A DNA stretch of 12,439 nt, from the NCBI GenBank assembly GCA_964507245.1, contig CAZDQC010000107.1:1-12439 (forward strand), given 5' to 3'. The notes below the pieces were generated by a model. That model searched no databases. It saw only the letters and a program-made list of their open reading frames with translations, and was not told where the DNA came from. This document shows positions 1 to 5,435 of the stretch, piece by piece. The DNA is from GCA-2731375 sp964507245 (lineage in GTDB: Bacteria; Pseudomonadota; Alphaproteobacteria; GCA-2731375). Both the position numbers and the translations under genes were made by a program. Positions within the stretch are counted from its first letter, which is position 1. Each line of letters opens with the position of its first letter.

Positions 1-1
1 C

Positions 2-247
2 GAAATTTATCGCCGCGTCGTCCTCTCGTCCCGCCTGCTGGCAGCCCGCGGCGTAGTGGAGAGAGAAGGTCTGGTGATCCATGTCATGGCAGAAGAGCTA
101 ATTGATCTTTCCTCAGATCTGGAGACCCTACGTGAGGATCCTGATCTGAACTGCTACTGCGAAGCTTTTGCTTACCGTCGCCGCATGGGTCATCCTCGCG
201 ACGCTAATCCCGCTGCGCCAATCCCGCAACCACGCAGCTTTAAATAG
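2..247 (+). CDS. dnaE2: Error-prone DNA polymerase DnaE2 (ImuC), C-terminal end only
   Basis: Only the last 81 codons are present; the 5' part lies left of the window, and the open frame runs from base 2 to the TAA at 245-247. The fragment matches the far C-terminal OB-fold/tail of DnaE2-type alpha subunits: a strand reading RRVVLSSRLLAARG, then VVEREGLVIHVMAEELIDLS, which corresponds to the family's pattern of a valine/leucine-rich strand, a G-x-hydrophobic-x-R-E-G turn and an HV.A..L.DLS segment. It ends in PRSFK, close to the basic S/TRDF-type tail usual for the family. In the family, DnaE2 is the SOS-induced translesion polymerase that works with ImuA and ImuB; those genes would be expected to the left and cannot be checked here. 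The replicative DnaE1 is less likely, because its C-terminus does not carry this REGxVxHVxA pattern. The catalytic PHP and polymerase domains are not visible. Confidence 0.8.
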   Translation, partial: EIYRRVVLSSRLLAARGVVEREGLVIHVMAEELIDLSSDLETLREDPDLNCYCEAFAYRRRMGHPRDANPAAPIPQPRSFK

Positions 248-290
248 CAGTTTCCAAGGCAAAGCATTTCAGAACAAACTCCTCCGCCGA

Positions 291-353
291 GAAAAAGGGA
301 CGGCGTCGCCAAAGATGTGTAAATAGCCATTCCAACCAGACAGCCTTGTCCCT
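291..353 (-). terminator. Candidate intrinsic terminator of the ABC-F gene
   Basis: Just past the ABC-F stop (364-366), the minus strand can form a bulged stem. GGGAC, GGC and GTC (from 352 down to 339, with small AA and T bulges) pair with GACGCCGTCCC (307 down to 297), and five T (296-292) follow at once. The loop of about 31 nt is long for a classic terminator and the stem has two bulges, so this is tentative. It sits in the 116-bp convergent gap between dnaE2 and the ABC-F gene; I see no comparable T-run after dnaE2 on the plus strand. Confidence 0.3.
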
Positions 354-363
354 AATGCGGCCC

Positions 364-2232
364 CTATGCTTGCGCCGCATCCAGTTCCTCTTCCGCCGTC
401 AGCCATGCGGCCTCAGCTTCGGTGATGGCTTTTTCGATTTGGGCACGCTGTTGGTTCAATGCAGTAAGTTTTTCAGACATCCCTTCATACAGGGTCGGAT
501 CGGCCAGAGCCTGAGCGATGAGCGCCTGTTCTTCTTGCAGGCGGGTCATGTTCTCTTCTGCCGCTTTTGCGATTTTTTGCAATGGGGCCAGTCGCTGGCG
601 GTTCGCGGCATTTGCCCGGCGGGAGGCATGCTGGGTGTTGTTGGTTACGGTCTGGCTTTCCTTGGGATTTTCCTTTTGCAAGGATAGACGTCGATAGTCG
701 TCAATGTCACCTTCCCATGGTGCAACGGTGCCGTCCGCCACTAACCATAATTGGTCAGCGGTCAATTCTAACAGATGCCGGTCATGACTGATTAACAATA
801 CTGCGCCTGAATAGTCATTCAGGGCCTGGATGAGGGCTTGGCGCGCATTCACGTCCAGATGGTTAGTAGGTTCGTCCAGAATTAATAGGTGTGGGTTCTT
901 TACAGTGATTAGGGCCAGAACAAGGCGAGCCCGTTCGCCGCCGGATAATTGACCCACTTTCGTCTCCGCCCGCTTTTGGATTAATCCGAAGGCGCCTAGG
1001 CGGTGGCGAAGCGCGGATTCATTTAGATTTGGTAAAAGATGTTGTAGGTGATCCACGGGTGTTTCATTTGCCCGCAGATCTTCAATCTGATGTTGAGCGA
1101 AGAATCCCGTACGTAGTTTACTGCTGCGTCGGATTTTCCCAGACATGGGTTCTAGGCGCCCTTCAATCAGTTTGGCCAAGGTCGATTTACCGTTGCCGTT
1201 ACGTCCTAGCAGAGCGATGCGGTCATTGGCGTCGATGCGCAGGTTTAGGCTGGAGAGGATAGGAACCCCGTCTACGTAGCCGACAGCGGCCTGTTCCAAA
1301 CTAATCACCGGGGATTTAAGGTTATCCGAATTGGGAAATTGAAAATTTACAGATGGATCGACAGCTGCCTCCGCGATTGGCCTCATCCGCGCCAGAGCTT
1401 TCAAGCGGCTTTGAGCTTGGCGCGCCTTGTTAGCCTTATAGCGAAAGCGGTCCACATAGGACTGCATATGTTTGCGTGCGGCTTCCTGTCTCTGGCGTAA
1501 ACGTTCCTGTTGTAGTTGCTGTTCGCGCCGGGTTTCCTCGAAGGCGTCATACCCGCCGCGATACAGGGTTAATTGACCTTGGTCTACATGCAGGATCGAG
1601 GTCACGGCGTTGTTCAATAAGTCCCTATCATGGCTGACCAGCATCACCGTATGTGGATAACGACGCAGGTAGTTCTCCAGCCACAGGGCACCTTCCAGAT
1701 CTAGATAGTTTGTGGGTTCGTCCAGCAATAGCAAATCGGGCGCTAAAAAAAGTAAGGCTGCTAAGGCAACTCGCATGCGCCAACCGCCCGATAACTCAAA
1801 TAACGGGCGATTTTGATTCGGTTCATCAAACCCTAGACCCGCCAGAATGGCTGCGGCGTGGGCCGGCGCGGCGTAGGCATTGATATCCTCCAAACGTTGA
1901 TAAATAAGGCTAATACGATCAGGATCTGTTGCTGTCACTGCTTCTGCCATAAGAGAGTTACGCTCCGTGTCCGCGTCCAGTACATGATCCAACAATGTTT
2001 GCTGTCCACTCGGCGCTTCCTGCGCTACCGTACCTATGCTGGCCTTGCGGGCACAACGGATGCTGCCTGCATCCGCTGACAATTCTGCCGAAATCAGCTT
2101 CAATAACGTGCTCTTTCCTGCGCCATTATGTCCCACGACACCCACTTTGTGACGAGCTGGCACATGCACGGATGTATCCGTTAAAATATCCCGTCCGCCT
2201 ATGCGGTAGGTTAGGTTATTGATGTGTAGCAT
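364..2232 (-). CDS. ABC-F family ATPase, YheS/Uup-like ribosome-associated factor
   Basis: A 622-residue soluble protein with two ABC ATPase domains and no membrane segment, the ABC-F architecture. Domain 1 has Walker A GHNGAGKST (34-42), signature LSGGW (147-151), Walker B LLLLDEPTN (167-175) and H-loop His201. A charged, helical linker (about 230-285, rich in R/Q/E/K) corresponds to the P-site tRNA interaction motif. Domain 2 has Walker A GRNGNGKST (343-351), signature LSGGE (429-433), Walker B LLILDEPTNHLD (449-460) and His483. Residues about 545-622 form a predicted coiled coil, as in Uup/YheS C-terminal domains. Both catalytic glutamates (172, 454) are present. Family members bind the ribosomal E site and relieve stalled or impaired translation; length and layout resemble E. 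coli YheS (637 aa). Nothing points to antibiotic resistance specifically. The ATG start gives MLHINNLTYRIGG, a natural first strand; an AAAGAG lies 8 nt upstream. The gene is divergent from ndk. Confidence 0.92.
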   Translation of the reverse strand: MLHINNLTYRIGGRDILTDTSVHVPARHKVGVVGHNGAGKSTLLKLISAELSADAGSIRCARKASIGTVAQEAPSGQQTLLDHVLDADTERNSLMAEAVTATDPDRISLIYQRLEDINAYAAPAHAAAILAGLGFDEPNQNRPLFELSGGWRMRVALAALLFLAPDLLLLDEPTNYLDLEGALWLENYLRRYPHTVMLVSHDRDLLNNAVTSILHVDQGQLTLYRGGYDAFEETRREQQLQQERLRQRQEAARKHMQSYVDRFRYKANKARQAQSRLKALARMRPIAEAAVDPSVNFQFPNSDNLKSPVISLEQAAVGYVDGVPILSSLNLRIDANDRIALLGRNGNGKSTLAKLIEGRLEPMSGKIRRSSKLRTGFFAQHQIEDLRANETPVDHLQHLLPNLNESALRHRLGAFGLIQKRAETKVGQLSGGERARLVLALITVKNPHLLILDEPTNHLDVNARQALIQALNDYSGAVLLISHDRHLLELTADQLWLVADGTVAPWEGDIDDYRRLSLQKENPKESQTVTNNTQHASRRANAANRQRLAPLQKIAKAAEENMTRLQEEQALIAQALADPTLYEGMSEKLTALNQQRAQIEKAITEAEAAWLTAEEELDAAQA

Positions 2233-2254
2233 GGTTGCTCTTTAGCATGGTTGC
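2227..2254. repeat. 12-bp tandem direct repeat over the ABC-F start codon
   Basis: TAGCATGGTTGC occurs at 2227-2238 and again at 2243-2254, 16 bp apart. On the minus strand this duplicates the start-codon context (GCAACCATGCTA), so a second ATG lies 16 nt upstream of the ABC-F ATG in another frame. That upstream ATG opens a 10-codon frame (2248 down to 2219, stop 2218-2216) which overlaps the true start. No Shine-Dalgarno precedes it, so translation is doubtful. Confidence 0.6.
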
Positions 2255-2279
2255 GGGGTCAAGGCGAAGCCGATATAAA
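2251..2279 (+). promoter_or_regulatory. Candidate sigma-70 promoter for ndk
   Basis: TTGCGG (2251-2256) and TATAAA (2274-2279) are separated by 17 bp. The -10 matches 5 of 6 consensus bases and the -35 matches only 3 of 6. Transcription would begin near 2286 and leave a leader of about 36 nt before the ndk ATG. The element lies in the 89-bp divergent spacer and overlaps the 12-bp repeat at the ABC-F start. No equally good leftward promoter was found for the ABC-F gene. Confidence 0.35.
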
Positions 2280-2321
2280 CCGCGCGCAATTCAAATTTAT
2301 AAAATATAGAAAGCCAAAAGT

Positions 2322-2744
2322 ATGGCCATCCAACGTACCTTTTCTATCATCAAGCCCGACGCCACCCGCCGCAATCTAACCGGACAGATAACAGCCCGTT
2401 TGGAAGGCGCAGGCCTTCGGGTCGTTGCCTCGAAACGCGTCTGGATGACGCGTGGCCAGGCTGAAGGATTTTACGCAGTACACAAGGAACGCCCATTTTT
2501 TGACGATTTGTGCAATTTCATGATTTCAGGACCAGTCGTAATGCAAGTTTTGGAAGGCGAGAACGCCGTCTCTAAAAATCGAGAAATTATGGGCGCCACC
2601 AATCCCGCAGAGGCCGAAGAAGGCACTATACGCAAGGATTTTGCCGAAAATATAGAAGCTAATTCTGTGCACGGTTCGGATGCTCCAGAAACCGCCGCTC
2701 AGGAAATTTCCTACTGGTTCGCTGACACTGAGATTGTTGGCTAA
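2322..2744 (+). CDS. ndk: Nucleoside diphosphate kinase
   Basis: Transfers the gamma phosphate from ATP to other NDPs and dNDPs through a phosphohistidine intermediate, balancing cytoplasmic NTP and dNTP pools. The 140-residue length is standard for bacterial Ndk. The N-terminus AIQRTFSIIKPDA carries the conserved Lys11, and the signature NSVHGSDAPETA places the catalytic histidine at 117 with Asn114. RPFF (57-60) and the GATNPAEAEEGTIR stretch (91-104) are also characteristic, including the nucleotide-contacting arginine. The ATG start is unambiguous, since the protein begins exactly at the family's N-terminal strand; the Shine-Dalgarno is weak (AGAAAG about 8 nt upstream). A candidate promoter lies in the divergent spacer shared with the ABC-F gene. 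The phytanoyl-CoA dioxygenase-family gene follows after 9 nt, so the two are probably co-transcribed. No odd residues seen. Confidence 0.97.
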   Translation: MAIQRTFSIIKPDATRRNLTGQITARLEGAGLRVVASKRVWMTRGQAEGFYAVHKERPFFDDLCNFMISGPVVMQVLEGENAVSKNREIMGATNPAEAEEGTIRKDFAENIEANSVHGSDAPETAAQEISYWFADTEIVG

Positions 2745-2748
2745 GGAG
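2742..2748 (+). promoter_or_regulatory. Shine-Dalgarno of the PhyH gene overlapping the ndk stop codon
   Basis: TAAGGAG contains the ndk TAA and a strong AAGGAG, 5 nt before the ATG at 2754. Ribosomes ending on ndk finish on top of this site, which suggests translation of the two genes is linked and supports an ndk-phyH operon. Confidence 0.7.
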
Positions 2749-2753
2749 CACAT

Positions 2754-3581
2754 ATGCTACATTGCGACCCGCTTCAGCCAATCACCGATGATCAAGTTGC
2801 AGCTTATGATCGCGATGGCGCGGTCCTGTTGCAAAGTGTCTTTGATTTGGAATGGATCGAAGTGTTGCGCGAAGCGGTGGAGCAGGACAAAGCTCAACCG
2901 GGGCCTATGGTGCGGCATAACACACCTCCAGGGAAAGGGGGTGAATTCTTTGTCGATTTCCAGTTATGGCAGCGATGGGATGGGGCAAAACGGTTCGCTT
3001 TAGAGGGTCCGGGCGCCGCCATCGCTGCCCGCATGATGGGTGCAGATACTATCACCTATTATCACGACCACCTGCTGGTGAAGGAGCCGGGCACCCAAGA
3101 AAAAACACCCTGGCATCATGATCAACCTTATTACCCCGTCGAGGGTTGGCAGGTCGGTTCCATCTGGTTGCCCCTAGATCAAGTACCCAAGGCGATTTGC
3201 CTGGATTATATTGCCGGGTCCCACAAATGGGGCCGTTGGTTCGCACCGCAATTTTTCAAACCTGGCACCCCGGACCTGCAGACTCAGGACCCTCGTTTCG
3301 AACTCATGCCTGATTTTGAAATTCAGCGGGATGAGCTGAACCTATTGTCTTGGGATCTGGAACTGGGTGATTGCATTTTTTTCCATGGGTTAGTGGTGCA
3401 TAGCGCATCGGGCAATCCATCGCCCCAAAAGCGCCGCCGCGCCTACTCCACTCGTTGGCTGGGTGAAGATACCCGTTTTGGGACGCGCACGGGTCAAACC
3501 TCGCCACCCTTGGAAGGACATGGCCTGCAGCCCGGCGATCCAATGACTTGTGCGATGTTTCCCAAGGTCTGGCCGCGGTAG
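2754..3581 (+). CDS. Phytanoyl-CoA dioxygenase (PhyH) family Fe(II)/2-oxoglutarate oxygenase
   Basis: A 275-residue protein with the non-haem Fe(II)/2-oxoglutarate oxygenase facial triad of the PhyH family. The metal-binding H-x-D lies in WHHDQPYYP (His121, Asp123) and the distal histidine is probably His216 in FFHGLVVHSASGN. A basic run follows (KRRRAYSTRW, 226-235) that would supply the arginine binding the 2-oxoglutarate carboxylate. SIWLPLDQV (136-144) and DYIAGSHKWG (151-160) are the usual double-stranded beta-helix strands. No signal peptide or membrane segment, so it is probably cytoplasmic. The family hydroxylates very different substrates (fatty acyl-CoAs, ectoine, halogenation substrates, natural products), and nothing here reveals this one's substrate. 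The start is fixed by TAAGGAG (2742-2748), which overlaps the ndk stop and sits 5 nt before the ATG. It converges on purN with 66 bp between. Confidence 0.87.
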   Translation: MLHCDPLQPITDDQVAAYDRDGAVLLQSVFDLEWIEVLREAVEQDKAQPGPMVRHNTPPGKGGEFFVDFQLWQRWDGAKRFALEGPGAAIAARMMGADTITYYHDHLLVKEPGTQEKTPWHHDQPYYPVEGWQVGSIWLPLDQVPKAICLDYIAGSHKWGRWFAPQFFKPGTPDLQTQDPRFELMPDFEIQRDELNLLSWDLELGDCIFFHGLVVHSASGNPSPQKRRRAYSTRWLGEDTRFGTRTGQTSPPLEGHGLQPGDPMTCAMFPKVWPR

Positions 3582-3633
3582 ATTAGTTAGCGGACTAGCG
3601 GCGGTATGCCAGCATCAGTTGAATCACGGGACG

Positions 3634-3669
3634 AAAAAATACGATGGTTACCCAGGCGGCGGGTTTACC
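3634..3669 (-). terminator. Candidate intrinsic terminator at the end of purN
   Basis: On the minus strand GGTAAACCC (3669-3661) can pair with GGGTAACC (3653-3646) around a 7-nt loop: two short paired blocks (GGT/ACC and ACCC/GGGT) separated by a small internal loop. It includes the purN stop codon. Six T (3639-3634) follow 6 nt after the stem. The gap between stem and T-run weakens the case. I saw no other good terminator in this convergent spacer. Confidence 0.3.
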
Positions 3670-4301
3670 AAAATATCCCGTGGCAGATCGTAATTATCGA
3701 TAGCGACCGTACCACCGACAGTGCGAGCGCGGCCCTCGGCGATTAGCTGAACTGCAAGTGGATAAATGCAGTGTTCCTGTTGCAATATCCGCGCAGATAG
3801 TGACTCCGGTGTGTCATCGGTGGCGATAGGCACAGCGGCCTGGACCAGGATGGGTCCTTCATCCACGGCGGGCCGGACAAAATGCACGGTACAGCCGGCT
3901 ATTCTGACTCCAGCTTCCAGCATCCGTTCGTGTACGTATAAGCCCTTGAATGCTGGTAAAAGGGATGGGTGAATATTGATTATTTTGTCCCACCAACGCC
4001 GGCAGAATTCCGCGCTCAACAACCGCATAAAACCAGCCAGACAAATCAACCGGACGCCACTGGCGGCTAAGATATCTGTCATCGCAGCATCGAAGGCTTC
4101 CCGATTCTCGTAATCGCTATGTTCTATGACTTTCGTAGGAATACCCGCCTCGCGAGCGGTTACCAGACCTGCTGCATCAGGTCGATTAGATAGAACCAAG
4201 GCTACTTCGGCTGGGTATTGGGGGCTCCTGCAGGCTTCAATCAGAGCAGCCATGTTGCTGCCTCTGCCGGAAATCAGAATGGCGATCTTGTACAAGGCCA
4301 A
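3648..4301 (-). CDS. purN: Phosphoribosylglycinamide formyltransferase (GAR transformylase)
   Basis: Transfers a formyl group from 10-formyltetrahydrofolate to GAR, giving formyl-GAR, the third step of de novo purine synthesis. The 217-residue length is normal. The phosphate-binding loop SGRGSNMAAL (11-20) and the catalytic set Asn109 (IINIHPSLLPAF), His111 and Asp147 (VDEGPI) are all present. AGFMRLL (89-95) is the expected folate-pocket segment. The start is TTG: minus-strand GGGAGG (4313-4308) lies 6 nt upstream, and no ATG or GTG is available between the upstream in-frame stop (4322-4320) and the first conserved strand. A second TTG two codons on is possible but worse placed. The start is separated from the purM TGA by one base, so purM and purN are almost certainly a translationally coupled operon. 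The C-terminus ends in NPPPG and converges on the PhyH gene. Confidence 0.95.
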   Translation of the reverse strand: MALYKIAILISGRGSNMAALIEACRSPQYPAEVALVLSNRPDAAGLVTAREAGIPTKVIEHSDYENREAFDAAMTDILAASGVRLICLAGFMRLLSAEFCRRWWDKIINIHPSLLPAFKGLYVHERMLEAGVRIAGCTVHFVRPAVDEGPILVQAAVPIATDDTPESLSARILQQEHCIYPLAVQLIAEGRARTVGGTVAIDNYDLPRDILVNPPPG

Positions 4302-4302
4302 T

Positions 4303-5352
4303 TCAAACCTCCCATCCGGTCAACTCGACACTTGGAGACCCTTCGGCTGCCTCAATGGAGCCAATAGTCCAGACGGTCTCTCCAGCGGCTTGAAAATGGG
4401 CCGCAGCCTCTGCGGCCTTGTCTTTTGCGACGATGGCAAGCATGCCGATACCACAATTAAACGTCCGCGCCATTTCAATCGAGTTAATTCCACCGATTTG
4501 TGCCAGCCAACTAAATACGGGCGGTAAGGGCCAGGCATTGAAGTCAATGCGAGCTAATGTATCGTCCGGCAATACGCGCGGTGGGTTCTGTATTAATCCG
4601 CCGCCAGTAATATGACACAAACCCTTAACTAGACTGCTCCGAACGGCTTCTAGGCAGGCTGGCACGTATATCCTGGTGGGTCGAAGAAGGGCCTCCGCTA
4701 AGGTAATCTCTGGAGCGAATGGAGCTGGCTCTCGATAGTCATAGCCCTGATCGTCTATAAGCCTCCGCACAAGTGAAAAACCATTGGCGTGCAACCCATT
4801 TGAGGCGAGGCCCAATAAAATATCTCCCGGCTCCGTGGTGTCGGGCTGCAAAATCCCGTCCCGTTCCACTGCTCCGACTGAGAATCCCGCCAGATCGTAC
4901 TCGTTGTCTTTGTACATGCCCGGCATTTCCGCCGTTTCTCCACCAATCAGCGCGCATCCGGCTTGCCGGCAGCCTTCCGCGATACCAGCCACAATTGCAG
5001 TTCCCGCCTTTACCGACAGTTTGCCCGTTGCGTAATAATCCAGAAACAGTAATGGTTCCGCGCCCTGCACTACTAGGTCATTAACGCACATGGCGACTAG
5101 GTCGATTCCCACGTAATCATGGCAGTCCATTGTAATGGCGACTTTCAATTTTGTGCCGACGCCATCGGTTGCAGCCAGCAACAAGGGATCTTGGTATCCT
5201 GCGGCACGCAGGTCAAACAATCCGGAAAATCCGCCCAGTTGGGCGCTGGTGCCGGGGCGGCGCGTTTTGGCGGCCAAGGGTTTGATCGCATCGACCAGAA
5301 GATCACCTGCATCTATGTCGACACCGGCACCTTTGTAGTTGTAATTATTGAT
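4303..5352 (-). CDS. purM: Phosphoribosylformylglycinamidine cyclo-ligase (AIR synthetase), with apparent ATC start
   Basis: Closes the FGAM imidazole ring with ATP to give AIR, the fifth step of de novo purine synthesis. Conserved segments, numbered from the ATC, are LGGFSGLFDL (39-48), ATDGVGTKLK (61-70), GIDLVAMCVNDL (82-93), IGGETAEMPGMY (136-147), GLASNGLHANGFSLVR (181-196), HITGGG (247-252) and FNCGIGM (298-304). The first conventional start codon in frame is a TTG at 5277, but the frame upstream still encodes the family's N-terminal YKGAGVDIDAGDLLVDAIKP, so starting there would delete conserved sequence. No ATG, GTG or TTG lies between there and the in-frame stop (5376-5374). ATC at 5352-5350, with GAGGG 4 nt before it, gives a normal 349-residue protein beginning MNNYNYKGAGVDID. 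The start is therefore inferred; either a rare ATC initiator or a base error or mutation of ATG is possible. purN follows after one base. Confidence 0.9.
   Translation of the reverse strand: MNNYNYKGAGVDIDAGDLLVDAIKPLAAKTRRPGTSAQLGGFSGLFDLRAAGYQDPLLLAATDGVGTKLKVAITMDCHDYVGIDLVAMCVNDLVVQGAEPLLFLDYYATGKLSVKAGTAIVAGIAEGCRQAGCALIGGETAEMPGMYKDNEYDLAGFSVGAVERDGILQPDTTEPGDILLGLASNGLHANGFSLVRRLIDDQGYDYREPAPFAPEITLAEALLRPTRIYVPACLEAVRSSLVKGLCHITGGGLIQNPPRVLPDDTLARIDFNAWPLPPVFSWLAQIGGINSIEMARTFNCGIGMLAIVAKDKAAEAAAHFQAAGETVWTIGSIEAAEGSPSVELTGWEV
4308..4313 (-). promoter_or_regulatory. Shine-Dalgarno that decides the purN TTG start
   Basis: GGGAGG on the minus strand lies inside the last codons of purM, 6 nt before the TTG at 4301-4299 and 12 nt before the alternative TTG at 4295. 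This spacing favours the first TTG. Confidence 0.7.
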
Positions 5353-5356
5353 GACG

Positions 5357-5361
5357 CCCTC
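5357..5361 (-). promoter_or_regulatory. Shine-Dalgarno supporting the purM ATC start
   Basis: GAGGG on the minus strand lies 4 nt before ATC 5352-5350. No such site lies before the TTG at 5277, where the upstream sequence reads GATGCGATCAAACCC. This placement is the main nucleotide-level support for initiation at or very near the ATC. Confidence 0.5.
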
Positions 5362-5375
5362 GCTAGGATATAACT

Positions 5376-5404
5376 ATAAAATTGATTTGGTGCCGTGATG
5401 TCAC
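5376..5404 (-). promoter_or_regulatory. Candidate purMN promoter
   Basis: On the minus strand GTGACA (5404-5399, 5 of 6 to the -35 consensus) and TTTTAT (5381-5376, 4 of 6) are 17 bp apart. A better-matching TATAGT (5378-5373) overlaps it but would need a 20-bp spacer. The -35 falls inside the palindrome at 5392-5407, and transcripts would have a very short leader before the ATC. Confidence 0.3.
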
Positions 5405-5407
5405 GGC
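5392..5407. promoter_or_regulatory. 16-bp palindrome in the purM / DUF2066 divergent spacer, possible operator
   Basis: GCCGTGA-TG-TCACGGC is a perfect 7-bp inverted repeat around a 2-bp centre. It lies between two divergent transcription units, overlaps the candidate -35 of purMN, and is 29 bp before the DUF2066 ATG. The form suits a dimeric repressor, and no T-run follows it, so a terminator is unlikely. It does not match the E. coli PurR consensus or the alphaproteobacterial LexA box as I know them. The cognate regulator is unknown. Confidence 0.4.
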
Positions 5408-5435
5408 GAGGATACTTTATCTGATTGATCTTGTA

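Noticed and set aside
301..310. GGCGTCGCC as a short hairpin after dnaE2
   Set aside because: Arms of only 3-4 bp and no T-run on the plus strand.
346..687. 113-codon plus-strand frame opposite the ABC-F C-terminus
   Set aside because: Fully antisense to the ABC-F coiled-coil coding sequence, with no independent support.
4773..5084. 103-codon plus-strand frame inside purM
   Set aside because: Antisense to conserved PurM sequence; proline/arginine-rich composition typical of shadow frames.
5275..5277. TTG at 5277 as the purM start (324 residues)
   Set aside because: It removes the conserved AGVDIDAG region, which is encoded in frame just upstream, and has no Shine-Dalgarno.
5382..5435. TTG at 5382 as the DUF2066 start
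   Set aside because: It would add 18 residues before the signal peptide and place the coding start before the palindrome; the ATG at 5436 gives a normal exported N-terminus.
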